Shown here: in pieces, positions 25,870 through 35,312 of the stretch
How positions within the stretch are numbered: the first letter of the stretch is position 1
How the letters are laid out: each line of letters opens with the position of its first letter
From: Proteobacteria bacterium ST_bin16
GTDB taxonomy: Bacteria; Pseudomonadota; Gammaproteobacteria; Burkholderiales; Nitrosomonadaceae
Direction: 5' to 3'
Length of the DNA stretch: 64,000 nucleotides
Assembly: GCA_002083595.1 (NCBI GenBank)
Contig: MSXT01000006.1
Coordinates: 3,377-67,376 of the forward strand
Made by a program: the position numbers and the translations under genes
Notes under the pieces: model-generated
What the model saw: only the letters and a program-made list of their open reading frames with translations
What the model was told of the DNA's origin: nothing
Databases searched by the model: none

Positions 25870-26616
25870 ATGCGTAACGCATTGCGGGCCATGCTGTTAT
25901 TGGCTGGTTTGATCGCCGTTCCTGCTTTCGCGCAGAAATCCGGTTTTCCGGCATTCACCAGCTCACCGAACGCGGACGGAAGCGCCACTTATTCGCTGAG
26001 CGTGCAAACGTTGATCTTGCTGACTTCGCTGACATTTTTACCCGCGGTGGTATTAATGATGTCGAGTTTCACGCGTATCATCATCGTGTTGTCGTTGCTC
26101 AGGCTGGCCCTGGGCACGCAGTCCTCTCCTCCTAACCAGGTGCTGCTTGGTTTGGCATTGTTTCTGACCTTTTTTATCATGTCGCCGGTTATCGATCGGG
26201 TATACAACGAAGCGTATTTGCCGTTTTCGCAAGATAAAATCAATGTCATGGAAGCGGCCGATAAAGCCAGCGTGCCGCTGAAAGAATTCATGCTGCATCA
26301 AACCCGGGAAACCGATTTGGCCCTGTTTGTGCAAATCTCCGGCAGTGAAGAAATTGAGAGCCGGGACAAGGTACCGCTGAAAATACTGGTGCCCGCGTAT
26401 ATCACCAGCGAATTGAAAACCGCATTTCAGATCGGTTTCGTGATCTTTATTCCCTTCCTGATCATCGATCTGGTGGTGTCAAGCGTGTTGATGGCGATGG
26501 GTATGATGATGCTGTCGCCGATGATTATCTCACTACCGTTCAAATTAATGCTTTTTGTGCTGGTCGACGGCTGGCATTTAATTATCGGTTCGCTGACCCA
26601 AAGCTTCTATACCTGA
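25870..26616 (+). CDS. fliP: Flagellar export gate protein FliP
   Basis: 248 residues from the ATG at 25870. This gives a cleavable signal (LLLAGLIAVPAFAQ), as FliP uniquely has, and the usual length. An in-frame ATG at 25780 overlapping the fliO stop would add a 30-residue Arg-rich extension; it has a better purine-rich site, so the start is not certain. Conserved segments include LTSLTFLPAVVLMMSSFTRIIIVLSLLR and FVIFIPFLIIDLVVSSVLMAMGMMM, quoted here only by their cores SFTRIIIVLSLLR and DLVVSSVLMAMGMM. It forms the export pore with FliQ and FliR. Confidence 0.95.
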   Translation: MRNALRAMLLLAGLIAVPAFAQKSGFPAFTSSPNADGSATYSLSVQTLILLTSLTFLPAVVLMMSSFTRIIIVLSLLRLALGTQSSPPNQVLLGLALFLTFFIMSPVIDRVYNEAYLPFSQDKINVMEAADKASVPLKEFMLHQTRETDLALFVQISGSEEIESRDKVPLKILVPAYITSELKTAFQIGFVIFIPFLIIDLVVSSVLMAMGMMMLSPMIISLPFKLMLFVLVDGWHLIIGSLTQSFYT

Positions 26617-26629
26617 AAGGAAATTCATT

Positions 26630-26902
26630 ATGACTCCAGAAAGTGCAATGACAATCGGCCGGCAGGCGCTTGAAATTACCTTCATGATTTCCGCACCGCT
26701 GTTACTGTCGGCACTGGCAACCGGTTTGCTGGTGAGTATCTTCCAAGCTGCGACGCAGATCAATGAAATGACTTTGTCATTCATCCCTAAATTGCTGGTT
26801 ATGTTTTTGGTCATGGTATTGGCCGGACCTTGGATGATCACCCTCATGACCGATTATATGCAGCGTCTTTTTACCAGCATTCCTTGGCTGGCGGTCGGTT
26901 GA
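26630..26902 (+). CDS. fliQ: Flagellar export gate protein FliQ
   Basis: 90 residues, two membrane helices, with the conserved ATQINEMTLSFIPK loop between them. AAGGAAA lies upstream of the ATG, 13 bases after fliP. Standard in length and sequence. Confidence 0.96.
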   Translation: MTPESAMTIGRQALEITFMISAPLLLSALATGLLVSIFQAATQINEMTLSFIPKLLVMFLVMVLAGPWMITLMTDYMQRLFTSIPWLAVG

Positions 26903-26977
26903 TCTTGAAGCAATATTCCATGCTGTGTGTGCCAGCAACCGGTTGCGCCGATCACTCTCAATGAGTGATCGATTGCC

Positions 26978-27775
26978 ATGATCAGTATCACTACCGCGGA
27001 ATTAAACACATTGCTGGCGGCATTTCTTTGGCCGCTCAGCAGAATCCTGGCATTGGTGGCAACCGCCCCCCTTTTGGGCAATCCCAGTGTTCCGGTGCGG
27101 GTCAAATTAGGGCTGGCCGTGATGATTACTGTGCTGGTTATGCCGCTGGTAGAAAAGTCATTGCCGCAAATTGATCCCGCTTCAGGTGTTGGTTTTGCCA
27201 TTTTATTGCAGCAAATATTGATCGGCATTGCCATGGGTTTGGTCATGCGGATTGTTTTTGTTGCGGTGGAAATGGCGGGCGAGTTAATCGGCTTGCAGAT
27301 GGGGCTTGGTTTTGCAGTTTTCTTTGATCCGCAGAATTCCGGCCAGATTGATATCGTCGGCCGCTTTCTCGGAGTGATTGCCAGTTTAGCGTTTCTTGCC
27401 ATCGATGGACACTTGATAATGATCGCGTTGATTTCGCAGAGTTTCAGCACCTTGCCCATTGGACTGGAAGGAATAACGAACGCGACATTTACGACGTTAG
27501 CTAACTGGGGCAGTGAAATTTTTAAATCCGGCCTGCAATTATCGCTTCCCGTTCTTACTGCATTGTTGATCACTAACTTGGCTTTGGGTGTTCTGACACG
27601 CGTGGCGCCGCAGTTGAATATTTTTGCGGTGGGTTTTCCCCTGACGCTGTCCATCGGTTTGCTTGTGATGGCGCTGAGTATGCCTTTTTATGCGCCGATT
27701 CTGGAGCAGTTGGTGCAAGACGGTTTGAATCTGATGATGGGGATTCTGAATGTCAATAAAATCAATATGCCATAG
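26978..27775 (+). CDS. fliR: Flagellar export gate protein FliR
   Basis: 265 residues with about six membrane helices. Conserved features include LGNPSVPVRVKLGLA near residue 40 and GLQMGLGFAVFFDPQ near 110. FliR completes the FliPQR gate. The 75-base gap after fliQ is larger than elsewhere in the operon. flhB and flhA are not in the window. Confidence 0.96.
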   Translation: MISITTAELNTLLAAFLWPLSRILALVATAPLLGNPSVPVRVKLGLAVMITVLVMPLVEKSLPQIDPASGVGFAILLQQILIGIAMGLVMRIVFVAVEMAGELIGLQMGLGFAVFFDPQNSGQIDIVGRFLGVIASLAFLAIDGHLIMIALISQSFSTLPIGLEGITNATFTTLANWGSEIFKSGLQLSLPVLTALLITNLALGVLTRVAPQLNIFAVGFPLTLSIGLLVMALSMPFYAPILEQLVQDGLNLMMGILNVNKINMP

Positions 27776-27985
27776 CTGTTTATACAATTTTCACAGCAGC
27801 AATGATCTGTAGATCTTTAAGTAAGCTGATTTTTTGCATATCGCCGTATAAACAGACAATTTTTCCCTTCTTTTTCAATGCAAGCTATTTATTCAAAGCT
27901 GCTAAAGTGAGTATCTATAGTTCAAGAAAAGCTGCTGATTAATATATAGGCGTATTTCAATAATTGCTGGTTTGGTTAATCATTT

Positions 27986-29899
27986 ATGACATTTAAGTCG
28001 CGTTTATTCAATTCGTTGCGCAAGCTATCGACATCACCGGAATCTCAACCGGGTGACGAGATTGTCGCGTCTGATGATGAGTCGCAGCCCGATTACGTAG
28101 CTGATTCCAATCAACAATTTGCATCGGCCGATGAGATAAAGCAGCTGCTTGATTCCGCCTACCGTAACCGGTTGAGCGCGGAAGATCAGGCCATCAAAGA
28201 GGCTCATAAACGGATTGAGGCGGAAAATATTGCAAAAGTGGCTGCTGAAGCGCGGGCGAGAGCGGAAGCTAATGCCAGAATTGCGGCTGAAACCCGGATT
28301 CAAGCTGAGGCGATTGCTACCGATCAAGCGCGGGCTAGAGCCAAGCTGGAAACCTTGGCTATCAGAGAGGCCAATGCGCGCCGGGAGTTGGAGCTGAAAG
28401 GCAAACTGCTGGCGGAAGAAAAAATCAAAGCCGAAAAATCTTTGAGTGCTTTACTGGAAGCCAAAATCAGAGCGGAAGCTTCAATTGTAGAAAAAATGCA
28501 AAGGTGTGTTGAGCAAGAAGCAGCTGCTTTGGATCAAGCGCATGCCGCGGCATTAAAGGAAAGCAAAGCTGCGGAAGCTGCGTTGAATCGAAGCAAAGTG
28601 GCGGAGGAGGCGCAGCTTGCTGCGCAGGCCGCGATTGAAGCAGAAACCGGTGCGGCGGCACTGGCGCAAGCGAGGATTCAGGAAGCGCAAAAAGTGACGG
28701 CATTGGCTAAAGCGCGCGAGGAGAGTGAGAAGCAGGCTATTGAAGATATGCAGACCCGCTTGCAACTGGAAACGCAAGCGCTAGCGCAAGCCGACCGCCG
28801 TTTGCATGAAGAAAGAAAAGCGAAAGAGAGAGAAGAAGACAGACTGAAAGCGGAGACTGCCGCGGTACAAGCGGCGCTAGAAAAAGCCGAAGCCGAGGCG
28901 ATTGCAGCCGAGCAAGCCGGAAAAAGAGCCGGATTGGATGCGCAAGCCGCTATAGCGGCGCGTGATAGGGCCGATGCGGATAAAGTGGCTGCTGAAATGG
29001 CCGAATCGATTCTGGCAAAAGAGCAGGCCGCCGCCGATGCTGTGAAAGCCCGCTTGGCTGCCGAATCCGAACTGCTGGAAGAAGCCAATCAGCGAATGCA
29101 AATTGAAGCCGATGCGCTCGCAGCAGCGGAAACGGCTTTGCGTGCTGAGAAAGAAGCTAAAGCAATGGTCAACGAGAGAAAGAAAGCGGAAGCCGCCGCA
29201 GCGAAAGAATATCAAAAACGAATCAAGGCGGATGAAGAGGCAATGAAAGAAGCTGAAGCTCGAGCTGAGGCGGAGAAGGCTGCAAGGAATGCAGCAAAAA
29301 GCAGACTGTCGGCCGAATTGCGATTGAGAGCCGCGGCGGAGGCAAAGGCGCAGATGGATATGCTAGCGTCTGAGGAGGCGAGCAGTAAAGCGGATCTGGA
29401 GCAACGTTTGCAGGAAGATGCGGAGATACGCACCAAGACGATAACCGATGCAAAACGGGCAGTGGCTGAGCGCCTTGAGATTGAGCAAAAAATTACAGGA
29501 TTGGCAATTACCAGAGCGCAAGCGAAGATTATCGCAACGAATAAAGCCAGAGCGCAGCTCGAAGCGGAAAAGAACGCAACGAGAATCGCTTTAGAAAAAG
29601 CCAGAAAAGAATCTGCTGCGTTAGTTGCCATGCAGGAACGTGTTGCACTGGAATCAAAAGCCCTGGAAGCGGCGACGGCTAGGGAGGCTGTTGAAGTCAT
29701 GGCGAAAGAAGCGCTATTTGTGCGTTCCCAGGCGGATAAGGAAGCAACTGCGGCTGCAACTGCGCGGATTCGAGCTGAGATTGCTGCTGCGGAACATTCC
29801 CGTAACCGGATTGCTTCAGCCCTCAAAAAGCAGCAATCAGATGATTTGTTGCCCAAAACAGTAGTAAACGGTTCATCTTCATATCGATCAAAGCGCTAA
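27986..29899 (+). CDS. 637-residue Ala/Glu/Lys/Arg-rich helical protein of unknown function
   Basis: I do not recognise a family. Residues 1-50 are ordinary and probably disordered. About residues 50-610 are an almost unbroken helical repeat built from units like AEARARAEA, RLAAESELL and RIKADEEAM, in mixed heptad and 11-residue phasing. Pro and Gly are nearly absent from this segment. The tail is short and basic. There is no signal peptide or membrane helix, and one Cys. It could be a filament- or scaffold-forming coiled coil, or a single alpha-helical rod; TolA-like composition alone does not make it TolA, since the anchor and domain III are missing. It follows fliR by 210 bases in the same direction but is probably separate. 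Opposite-strand open frames here are artefacts of its composition. Confidence 0.75.
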   Translation: MTFKSRLFNSLRKLSTSPESQPGDEIVASDDESQPDYVADSNQQFASADEIKQLLDSAYRNRLSAEDQAIKEAHKRIEAENIAKVAAEARARAEANARIAAETRIQAEAIATDQARARAKLETLAIREANARRELELKGKLLAEEKIKAEKSLSALLEAKIRAEASIVEKMQRCVEQEAAALDQAHAAALKESKAAEAALNRSKVAEEAQLAAQAAIEAETGAAALAQARIQEAQKVTALAKAREESEKQAIEDMQTRLQLETQALAQADRRLHEERKAKEREEDRLKAETAAVQAALEKAEAEAIAAEQAGKRAGLDAQAAIAARDRADADKVAAEMAESILAKEQAAADAVKARLAAESELLEEANQRMQIEADALAAAETALRAEKEAKAMVNERKKAEAAAAKEYQKRIKADEEAMKEAEARAEAEKAARNAAKSRLSAELRLRAAAEAKAQMDMLASEEASSKADLEQRLQEDAEIRTKTITDAKRAVAERLEIEQKITGLAITRAQAKIIATNKARAQLEAEKNATRIALEKARKESAALVAMQERVALESKALEAATAREAVEVMAKEALFVRSQADKEATAAATARIRAEIAAAEHSRNRIASALKKQQSDDLLPKTVVNGSSSYRSKR

Positions 29900-29918
29900 A
29901 AAGATTTTGTTTTAGCGC
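29893..29918 (+). terminator. Stem-loop overlapping the stop of the helical-protein gene
   Basis: GCGCTAAAA (29893-29901) and TTTTAGCGC (29910-29918) form a perfect 9-bp stem with an 8-base loop. The gene's TAA is in the left arm. No T-run follows, so it may terminate weakly or protect the 3' end. Confidence 0.45.
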
Positions 29919-30315
29919 GTCAGTGAATTGAGGTATTTTACTCAATCCAAGCTTCACTGAAGTTCTGTACGACAGCTCTTCTCTTCTGTAAAAACATCTG
30001 CAAAAGGTGTTATCCGTTATAATTCGAGAACTATTTGGTGTGCTGAAAATTGGTGATTAAACCGGTTGTTGTTTTGGTGCAACACCAGCTTAATATTGCC
30101 TTGACAGGGAAAAGCACCTTATATAAGCTGCGGATTGGTCAAATATGACACACTTATATTCATTAAGCAATGTCAGCGGTAAGCGTTTGAATGAAAATTT
30201 TCCAGCCAACAAAATGTGCATTATTTAAGATTAATAATAAGAGTTGGCACGCTCAACCAGAATTTCTTGCTAGTCAAAGCAAGATGACAAGTACTATTAC
30301 TTCGAGGGGAAGATC
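29919..30315. other. Intergenic region before the sphingolipid-type operon
   Basis: About 400 bases with no gene. It should carry the promoter of the four-gene lipid operon. I see no clear operator or promoter hexamers; GAGGGGA at 30304-30310 is the ribosome-binding site of the next gene. Confidence 0.5.
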
Positions 30316-32139
30316 TTGAGTTCGACAATAACCAAGTTGAACGCTCCGTTAACGCAAGCGTTTGATTTTCAACCTTCAAGCGAATTACAGTTAATGCCGA
30401 CGCCGACACTCAATACGCTAACACAGCAATTGGCTGGTTTTAATACTTTAACGAGTGCATTAGAGTATGCAGCGGAAGGGGTAACGGGGTATAACTTTTA
30501 TGACGCGAGAGGCAACTTACGTTCGGTTTTGCCTTACAGCGCACTTCGGCATAACGCCCGTACATTGGCTCGGCGTTTGTCGGGTTTTCATTTGCCACGT
30601 GGCAGTCGAGTGGCAATCGTTGCTGATACTTCGCCTGAGTTTGTCGAGTTGTTTTTTGCATGTCGTTATGCCGGGTTAGTTCCGTTCGCGATGCCGATTC
30701 CAGTCAATCTTGGCAGCCATGCAATTTACGTTCAGCAGCTGAGAGGTATGCTTGAAAGTAGTCAGGCGAGTATCGCATTGGCAAATATTGATTATTTTGG
30801 TTTTCTGGAAGAAGCCGTTGCAGAAGCGACTCATATACAGTGGGCGGGTACTCCGGGAAAACTAAGTGAGTTGCCGGCATTGGATGTCGAGTTACAACCC
30901 AATCATCCTGATGAAACTGCTTACTTGCAATTTACTTCAGGTAGTACGCGTACACCTAGAGGTGTAATTATCACCGAGCGGGCCTTGATGTGTAACTTGC
31001 AAGGTATAGTGCGCAATGGTTTGGAAATAAAACCTGATGATCGATCTGCATCGTGGTTGCCTTTTTATCATGATATGGGATTGGTTGGTTTGGTTCTGGC
31101 GCCTATGGTTACACAAATTTCTGTCGACTATTTGGCGACACGAGATTTTGCTATTAGACCATTGCAATGGTTACGCTTAATCAGCCGTAACCGTTGTACC
31201 GTGGCTTTTAGTCAGCCATTTGGACTTAAGCTTTGTACTCTCCGGGTAAGGGAATCGGATCTCAAAGAGTTGGATTTGAGTTCTTGGCGAGCTGCTGGTA
31301 TTGGAGCAGAAATGATTCGTCCTGAAACTTTGAGAAACTTTGCGGAAAAATTTGCATCAGCAGGCTTTGATGAGAATGCTTTTTTACCTTGCTATGGTCT
31401 TGCAGAATCGACTCTTGCGGTTACTTTTTCAAAGATTGGTGAAGGGTGCAAAAGCATACAGGTTGATAGTAAAACACTGATTGATAAAAGAATGGCTGTT
31501 AGGTTGCAAGCTGACGGGCGTAAGCAGAATGAGTTCGTGAATTGTGGGCAGCCGTTACCAGGTCATATCGTGAAGATAGTCGATGAGGATGGCGAACAAT
31601 TATCCGAAATGATGGTTGGTAGTGTTCTGATGCATGGTGACAGCGTAATGACCGGTTATTACAATAACCCGGAAGAAACGAATAAAGCACTTAAGCCTGG
31701 TAACTGGCTAGATACAGGTGATATTGGATTTTTGTTTGAGGGCGATTTATATATAACAGGGCGCCGTACCGATGTCATCATCGTGAACGGCCGGAATATT
31801 CGCGCGCAAGATATAGAAGAGTTAGCGGAACAGCAGCCCGAAGTTAGATCACGTGAAGCCTCTGCATTTGGGGTAAATGATGAAGATGGCACAACAACTA
31901 TTGTGCTTGTTATTGAATGCAGGCTCACCTCTGTGGCAGAACGTCAGTCATTGACAACTAGACTGCAACAGCTTGTTTATATGGCATTTGGAGTTAATTG
32001 TGTTGTGGAATTGGTTCCGCCGCATACCTTGCCACGCACTTCTTCTGGAAAACTGTCACGTTTCGCAGCAAGACAAGGTTACATACAGAGGACAAACTTA
32101 ACGGGTCAATTGTCTTTTGTAGAATCGGGTGATAGATAA
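30316..32139 (+). CDS. Fatty acyl-AMP ligase (FAAL-type adenylating enzyme)
   Basis: 607 residues, starting at TTG 30316 with GAGGGGA five bases upstream. The AMP-binding P-loop is LQFTSGSTRTPRG; other motifs are YGLAEST, DTGDIGFLFEGDLYITGRRTD, and the C-terminal lysine motif PRTSSGKLSR. Overall it is closer to FAALs/acyl-ACP synthetases than to CoA ligases, with SWLPFYHDMGLVG and GIGAEMI blocks typical of them. It would activate a fatty acid as acyl-AMP and load it on the ACP encoded two genes downstream. In bacterial sphingolipid clusters such a synthetase supplies acyl-ACP for serine palmitoyltransferase. Confidence 0.87.
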   Translation: MSSTITKLNAPLTQAFDFQPSSELQLMPTPTLNTLTQQLAGFNTLTSALEYAAEGVTGYNFYDARGNLRSVLPYSALRHNARTLARRLSGFHLPRGSRVAIVADTSPEFVELFFACRYAGLVPFAMPIPVNLGSHAIYVQQLRGMLESSQASIALANIDYFGFLEEAVAEATHIQWAGTPGKLSELPALDVELQPNHPDETAYLQFTSGSTRTPRGVIITERALMCNLQGIVRNGLEIKPDDRSASWLPFYHDMGLVGLVLAPMVTQISVDYLATRDFAIRPLQWLRLISRNRCTVAFSQPFGLKLCTLRVRESDLKELDLSSWRAAGIGAEMIRPETLRNFAEKFASAGFDENAFLPCYGLAESTLAVTFSKIGEGCKSIQVDSKTLIDKRMAVRLQADGRKQNEFVNCGQPLPGHIVKIVDEDGEQLSEMMVGSVLMHGDSVMTGYYNNPEETNKALKPGNWLDTGDIGFLFEGDLYITGRRTDVIIVNGRNIRAQDIEELAEQQPEVRSREASAFGVNDEDGTTTIVLVIECRLTSVAERQSLTTRLQQLVYMAFGVNCVVELVPPHTLPRTSSGKLSRFAARQGYIQRTNLTGQLSFVESGDR

Positions 32140-33058
32140 CGCGCGTACCAAAATAGTAGCCGTAACCGGTGCTACTGGCTTTATTGGTGGTGTATTAGTA
32201 AAAAAACTGATTCAGAGTGGATGGAGTGTTCGTGCACTCACCCGGAAAAAACAATCTTCAAGTCATGAGTCCATTCAATGGATTCAAGGCGACTTAGATA
32301 ATTTGACAGCGCTGCATCATTTAGTCGATGATGCAGCGTTTGTTATTCACTGTGCTGCAACAGTAAGAGGTAGCTCTTTTCGTGAGTTTTCACATATCAA
32401 TATCACGGGCACCCAGAATCTCTTACGTGTTATTGCTCATAATAAACAATCTCCTCGGTTCTTATTAATCTCATCTCTAGCTGCACGTCAACCAGAACTA
32501 TCCTGGTATGCACAAAGTAAGCATTTGTCGGAGCAAGCGCTCGTTAAAGATTCGGAGTCATTGCGGTGGACAATATTTCGGCCAACGGCTGTTTATGGTC
32601 CCGGCGACAAAGAGTTAAAGCCACTGTTTCAAGCAATGCATCGTGGAATATTTCCGGTTGTAGGAAAACTCAGCAATCGGGTCGGGTTAATTCATGTATA
32701 TGATTTGGTTTCCGCTATGGAAGCCTGGCTAGCCTCTGAAAATAATCACAATGGAATTTTTGAGCTGGACGATGGTACGCCGGGAGGATACAGCTATCAG
32801 GGCTTAGCTGAAATAGCGCAGCGAGTATGGAAGCGTCCGGTGCATTGTATTACGGTACCCAATGTACTTATTCGAAGCATCGCTTCAGCGAACCTTTGGT
32901 TTGCTCGATTGCTTCGGTATTCCCCCATGCTGACCCCAGGAAAAGTGAATGAGCTACAACATCCTGATTGGGTATGTGATAATGCGCCGTTAATCCATGC
33001 ACTTCCCGCGTGGCGGCCGAGTATTCGTTTACAAGATGTATTATCTGAAGTAATCTAA
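32129..33058 (+). CDS. Extended SDR (NAD-dependent epimerase/dehydratase), CerR-like 3-ketosphinganine reductase candidate
   Basis: 309 residues from a GTG at 32129 that overlaps the FAAL gene by 11 bases. The Rossmann motif is GATGFIG (14-20). The catalytic pair Y127 and K131 lies in WYAQSK, and FRPTAVYGPGD follows. Members of this family reduce 3-ketosphinganine in bacterial sphingolipid synthesis (CerR in Caulobacter). Operon partners fit that role, but other hydroxy-lipid or sugar substrates cannot be ruled out from sequence. Confidence 0.75.
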   Translation: MIDNARTKIVAVTGATGFIGGVLVKKLIQSGWSVRALTRKKQSSSHESIQWIQGDLDNLTALHHLVDDAAFVIHCAATVRGSSFREFSHINITGTQNLLRVIAHNKQSPRFLLISSLAARQPELSWYAQSKHLSEQALVKDSESLRWTIFRPTAVYGPGDKELKPLFQAMHRGIFPVVGKLSNRVGLIHVYDLVSAMEAWLASENNHNGIFELDDGTPGGYSYQGLAEIAQRVWKRPVHCITVPNVLIRSIASANLWFARLLRYSPMLTPGKVNELQHPDWVCDNAPLIHALPAWRPSIRLQDVLSEVI

Positions 33059-33089
33059 CTTCAAAATTTAACCACGCTGAATTTAATCT

Positions 33090-33344
33090 ATGACTGAAAG
33101 TAATTACGATGAGATCATGCAAGTGCTTTGTGATCGCCTAAGTAGTTTAACCAATTCCAATGTGCAAATTACTCCCGAGACAAATCTGATAAGCCAACTA
33201 TCCATTGATTCAATTAAACTTCTTAATCTGATCATGGAAATTGAAGATACTTTTGATGTTTCAATTCCGATCAACGGGCTAACAGATGTGCAAACTGTCC
33301 GTGAATTGGTCGACTTGGTCTACAAAATAAAATCAGCGTCATAA
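33090..33344 (+). CDS. Dedicated acyl carrier protein
   Basis: 84 residues, acidic, one four-helix ACP domain. The phosphopantetheine site is S41 in SIDSIKLLNL. It differs from the housekeeping AcpP pattern (DSLD), as expected for a specialised carrier. It would receive the acyl group from the FAAL and present it to the PLP enzyme whose ATG overlaps its stop by one base. Confidence 0.9.
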   Translation: MTESNYDEIMQVLCDRLSSLTNSNVQITPETNLISQLSIDSIKLLNLIMEIEDTFDVSIPINGLTDVQTVRELVDLVYKIKSAS

Positions 33345-34528
33345 TGAATCTACTCGAGAAAATTGATGCAGCAGCCGCTGCGAGAATAGCGCTTCTGCCT
33401 AATGGTGTGGGAGCTTTTGGCATTCCGATTGAAGAAGTATATTCTGCAACAGAAGCCAGAATCGGAGATCGTCGCGTACTCCTGTTAGGTACAAATAACT
33501 ATCTAGGTTTGACTTTTGCTCCGGAGTGTATCCAAGCCGCGCACGAAGCTATTGATAAGGAAGGTACCGGCACCACGGGGTCGCGAATGGCGAATGGCAG
33601 CTATTTCGGCCATCGTGCTTTAGAAAGGGAATTTGCTGATTTTTATCAATGCAGCTCTAGCGTTGTTTTTACAACAGGCTATCAAGCAAACCTGGGTACG
33701 ATTTCCGGCTTGGTCGGGCCGGGAGATACGGTGTTAATCGATGGCGATTCCCATGCGAGTATCTATGATGGCTGTATTCTCAGCGGGGCGGATATCATTC
33801 GCTTCAAGCACAATGATGCAGCTGACATGGAGAAACGCCTGCGCCGGCTGGGTAATCGCGTTGAAACTACGCTGATTATTGCTGAAGGAATTTATAGCAT
33901 GCTGGGTGATCAGGCGCCTTTGGCGGAAATTGTCAGATTAAAGAATCAGTATGGCTGCATATTGCTCCTTGATGAAGCCCATTCACTGGGCGTTCTGGGT
34001 GAAACAGGCCAAGGTCTGGTGGAAAAAACAGGGTTGCTGAAAGAGGTTGATTTTATTACCGGCACCTTCAGTAAAAGTTTGTGCAGTATCGGTGGATTTT
34101 GTGTAAGTAACCATCCGCAGCTTGAGCAATTGCGCTATATCAGCCATCCCTATATCTTTACCGCATCACCATCCCCAGCAACGATTGCTTCAACCCGCGC
34201 GGCATTAGAATTGTTGCGAAATGGAAATCATCTGCGGAAACAATTGTGGAATAACTGCACGCAGCTTTATTCGGCCCTCAAGGAAGCTGGTTATGAGCTT
34301 GGCCCGGACCCTGGCCCGGTTATCGCAGCGGTTGTGGACACGCCGCAACAAGCCCTGCTGCTGTGGCAAAGACTGCTTGAGCATAATATTTATGTGAATT
34401 TGATTTTGCCGCCTGCCGCACCGGAGGGTAAATCGCTGGTGCGATGCAGTGTGAACGCGGCGCATACCCGCGATCAGATTCAGTATGTAGGCGATACGTT
34501 TACAAAATTATTTAAAGAAATAAACTGA
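33344..34528 (+). CDS. Alpha-oxoamine synthase, serine palmitoyltransferase-like
   Basis: 394 residues, class II PLP-dependent. K244 in TFSKS binds PLP; D210 and H213 (DEAHS) and H137 (DSHAS) are the other cofactor residues. GTGTTGSRMANGS near the N-terminus and HPYIFTASPSP near residue 270 are typical of serine palmitoyltransferase and its relatives (KBL, BioF, HemA). KBL and BioF normally lack a dedicated ACP-FAAL pair, so condensation of serine with an acyl-ACP is the best guess. No bacterial ceramide synthase (GNAT-type) is in the window, so the final product is uncertain. Confidence 0.8.
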   Translation: MNLLEKIDAAAAARIALLPNGVGAFGIPIEEVYSATEARIGDRRVLLLGTNNYLGLTFAPECIQAAHEAIDKEGTGTTGSRMANGSYFGHRALEREFADFYQCSSSVVFTTGYQANLGTISGLVGPGDTVLIDGDSHASIYDGCILSGADIIRFKHNDAADMEKRLRRLGNRVETTLIIAEGIYSMLGDQAPLAEIVRLKNQYGCILLLDEAHSLGVLGETGQGLVEKTGLLKEVDFITGTFSKSLCSIGGFCVSNHPQLEQLRYISHPYIFTASPSPATIASTRAALELLRNGNHLRKQLWNNCTQLYSALKEAGYELGPDPGPVIAAVVDTPQQALLLWQRLLEHNIYVNLILPPAAPEGKSLVRCSVNAAHTRDQIQYVGDTFTKLFKEIN

Positions 34529-34658
34529 CATTTCTAAGTTCCGCGATGTTATGTTGTAATCAATTGATTAACTTAACAAAGAAACAAGAATTCCTGCTGA
34601 ATACTGAGTTTGCCGATACGTAACGAGATCTGTACGGTCTTTTTCTGGAGGTGTTGCC

Positions 34659-35312
34659 ATGAGAATGTTGCAAGGATTGGTATTCGCATTTTTTTCTTGC
34701 CTTATCCATAGCAATGCATACGCAATCAGCATCGTGTACCAAGGATTTGAATGTCTGAATGCCGTCAACACCGAAGATCCGACACCGGATAACGGCACGC
34801 CAGTGCAAAGCAAGTTTGAAGTCATTGAGGATTCCGGAGACGGAATATACCGTTTAAACCTGACTGGCGGCATCCCTCGCTTCGTCAGTAACGATCGCAC
34901 GGTATGTATTGATAAAGCGACAGCTATCGGCTATTCCGGAATTCCTGGCGATGTCTTGCCTCAGCCATTAGACGCAATCGACGCGACTGGTTATTTTGAT
35001 GGAGAAGAACTGATAATTGTCACCAGTTCACTCTATACCGACTTAAGCGCTAGAAGAAATCCATTTTCGTCATTCACAACCAGTTTTATTTTTCCTTTTA
35101 CAAATACGCTGATCTTTAAATTTAATTCTGCAGCGTCCTCATTTAGATTGAAGAAAGTTGTGCGTAACCGGGGATTTGTGCACACCAGTGGTTCTACAAA
35201 CTCGATAACGCCATTTTTTGAAACAGTGCTGCCATCGTTTAACAAGGAAGCGCAGGATAAGCCAGTCATATTAACTCCGCTCTCTACGATAGAATATAAA
35301 TTGGAGAAATGA
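34659..35312 (+). CDS. Secreted protein of unknown function
   Basis: 217 residues. A signal peptide (about 1-22, ending NAYA) precedes a mature part with no recognised domain and two Cys residues (C31 and C87 approximately) that could pair. It is rich in Thr, Ser, Phe and Asp, and probably all-beta. A strong GGAGG site lies just before the ATG. It is 130 bases after the lipid operon and may be separately transcribed; a perfect 12-base palindrome AATCAATTGATT (34558-34569) sits in that gap. Confidence 0.75.
   Translation: MRMLQGLVFAFFSCLIHSNAYAISIVYQGFECLNAVNTEDPTPDNGTPVQSKFEVIEDSGDGIYRLNLTGGIPRFVSNDRTVCIDKATAIGYSGIPGDVLPQPLDAIDATGYFDGEELIIVTSSLYTDLSARRNPFSSFTTSFIFPFTNTLIFKFNSAASSFRLKKVVRNRGFVHTSGSTNSITPFFETVLPSFNKEAQDKPVILTPLSTIEYKLEK

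Noticed and set aside
28678..29856. Long minus-strand open frames within the helical-protein gene
   Set aside because: They are a by-product of the Ala/Glu/Lys-rich codons on the plus strand; the opposite-strand products are Ser/Ala/Phe-rich nonsense without ribosome-binding sites.
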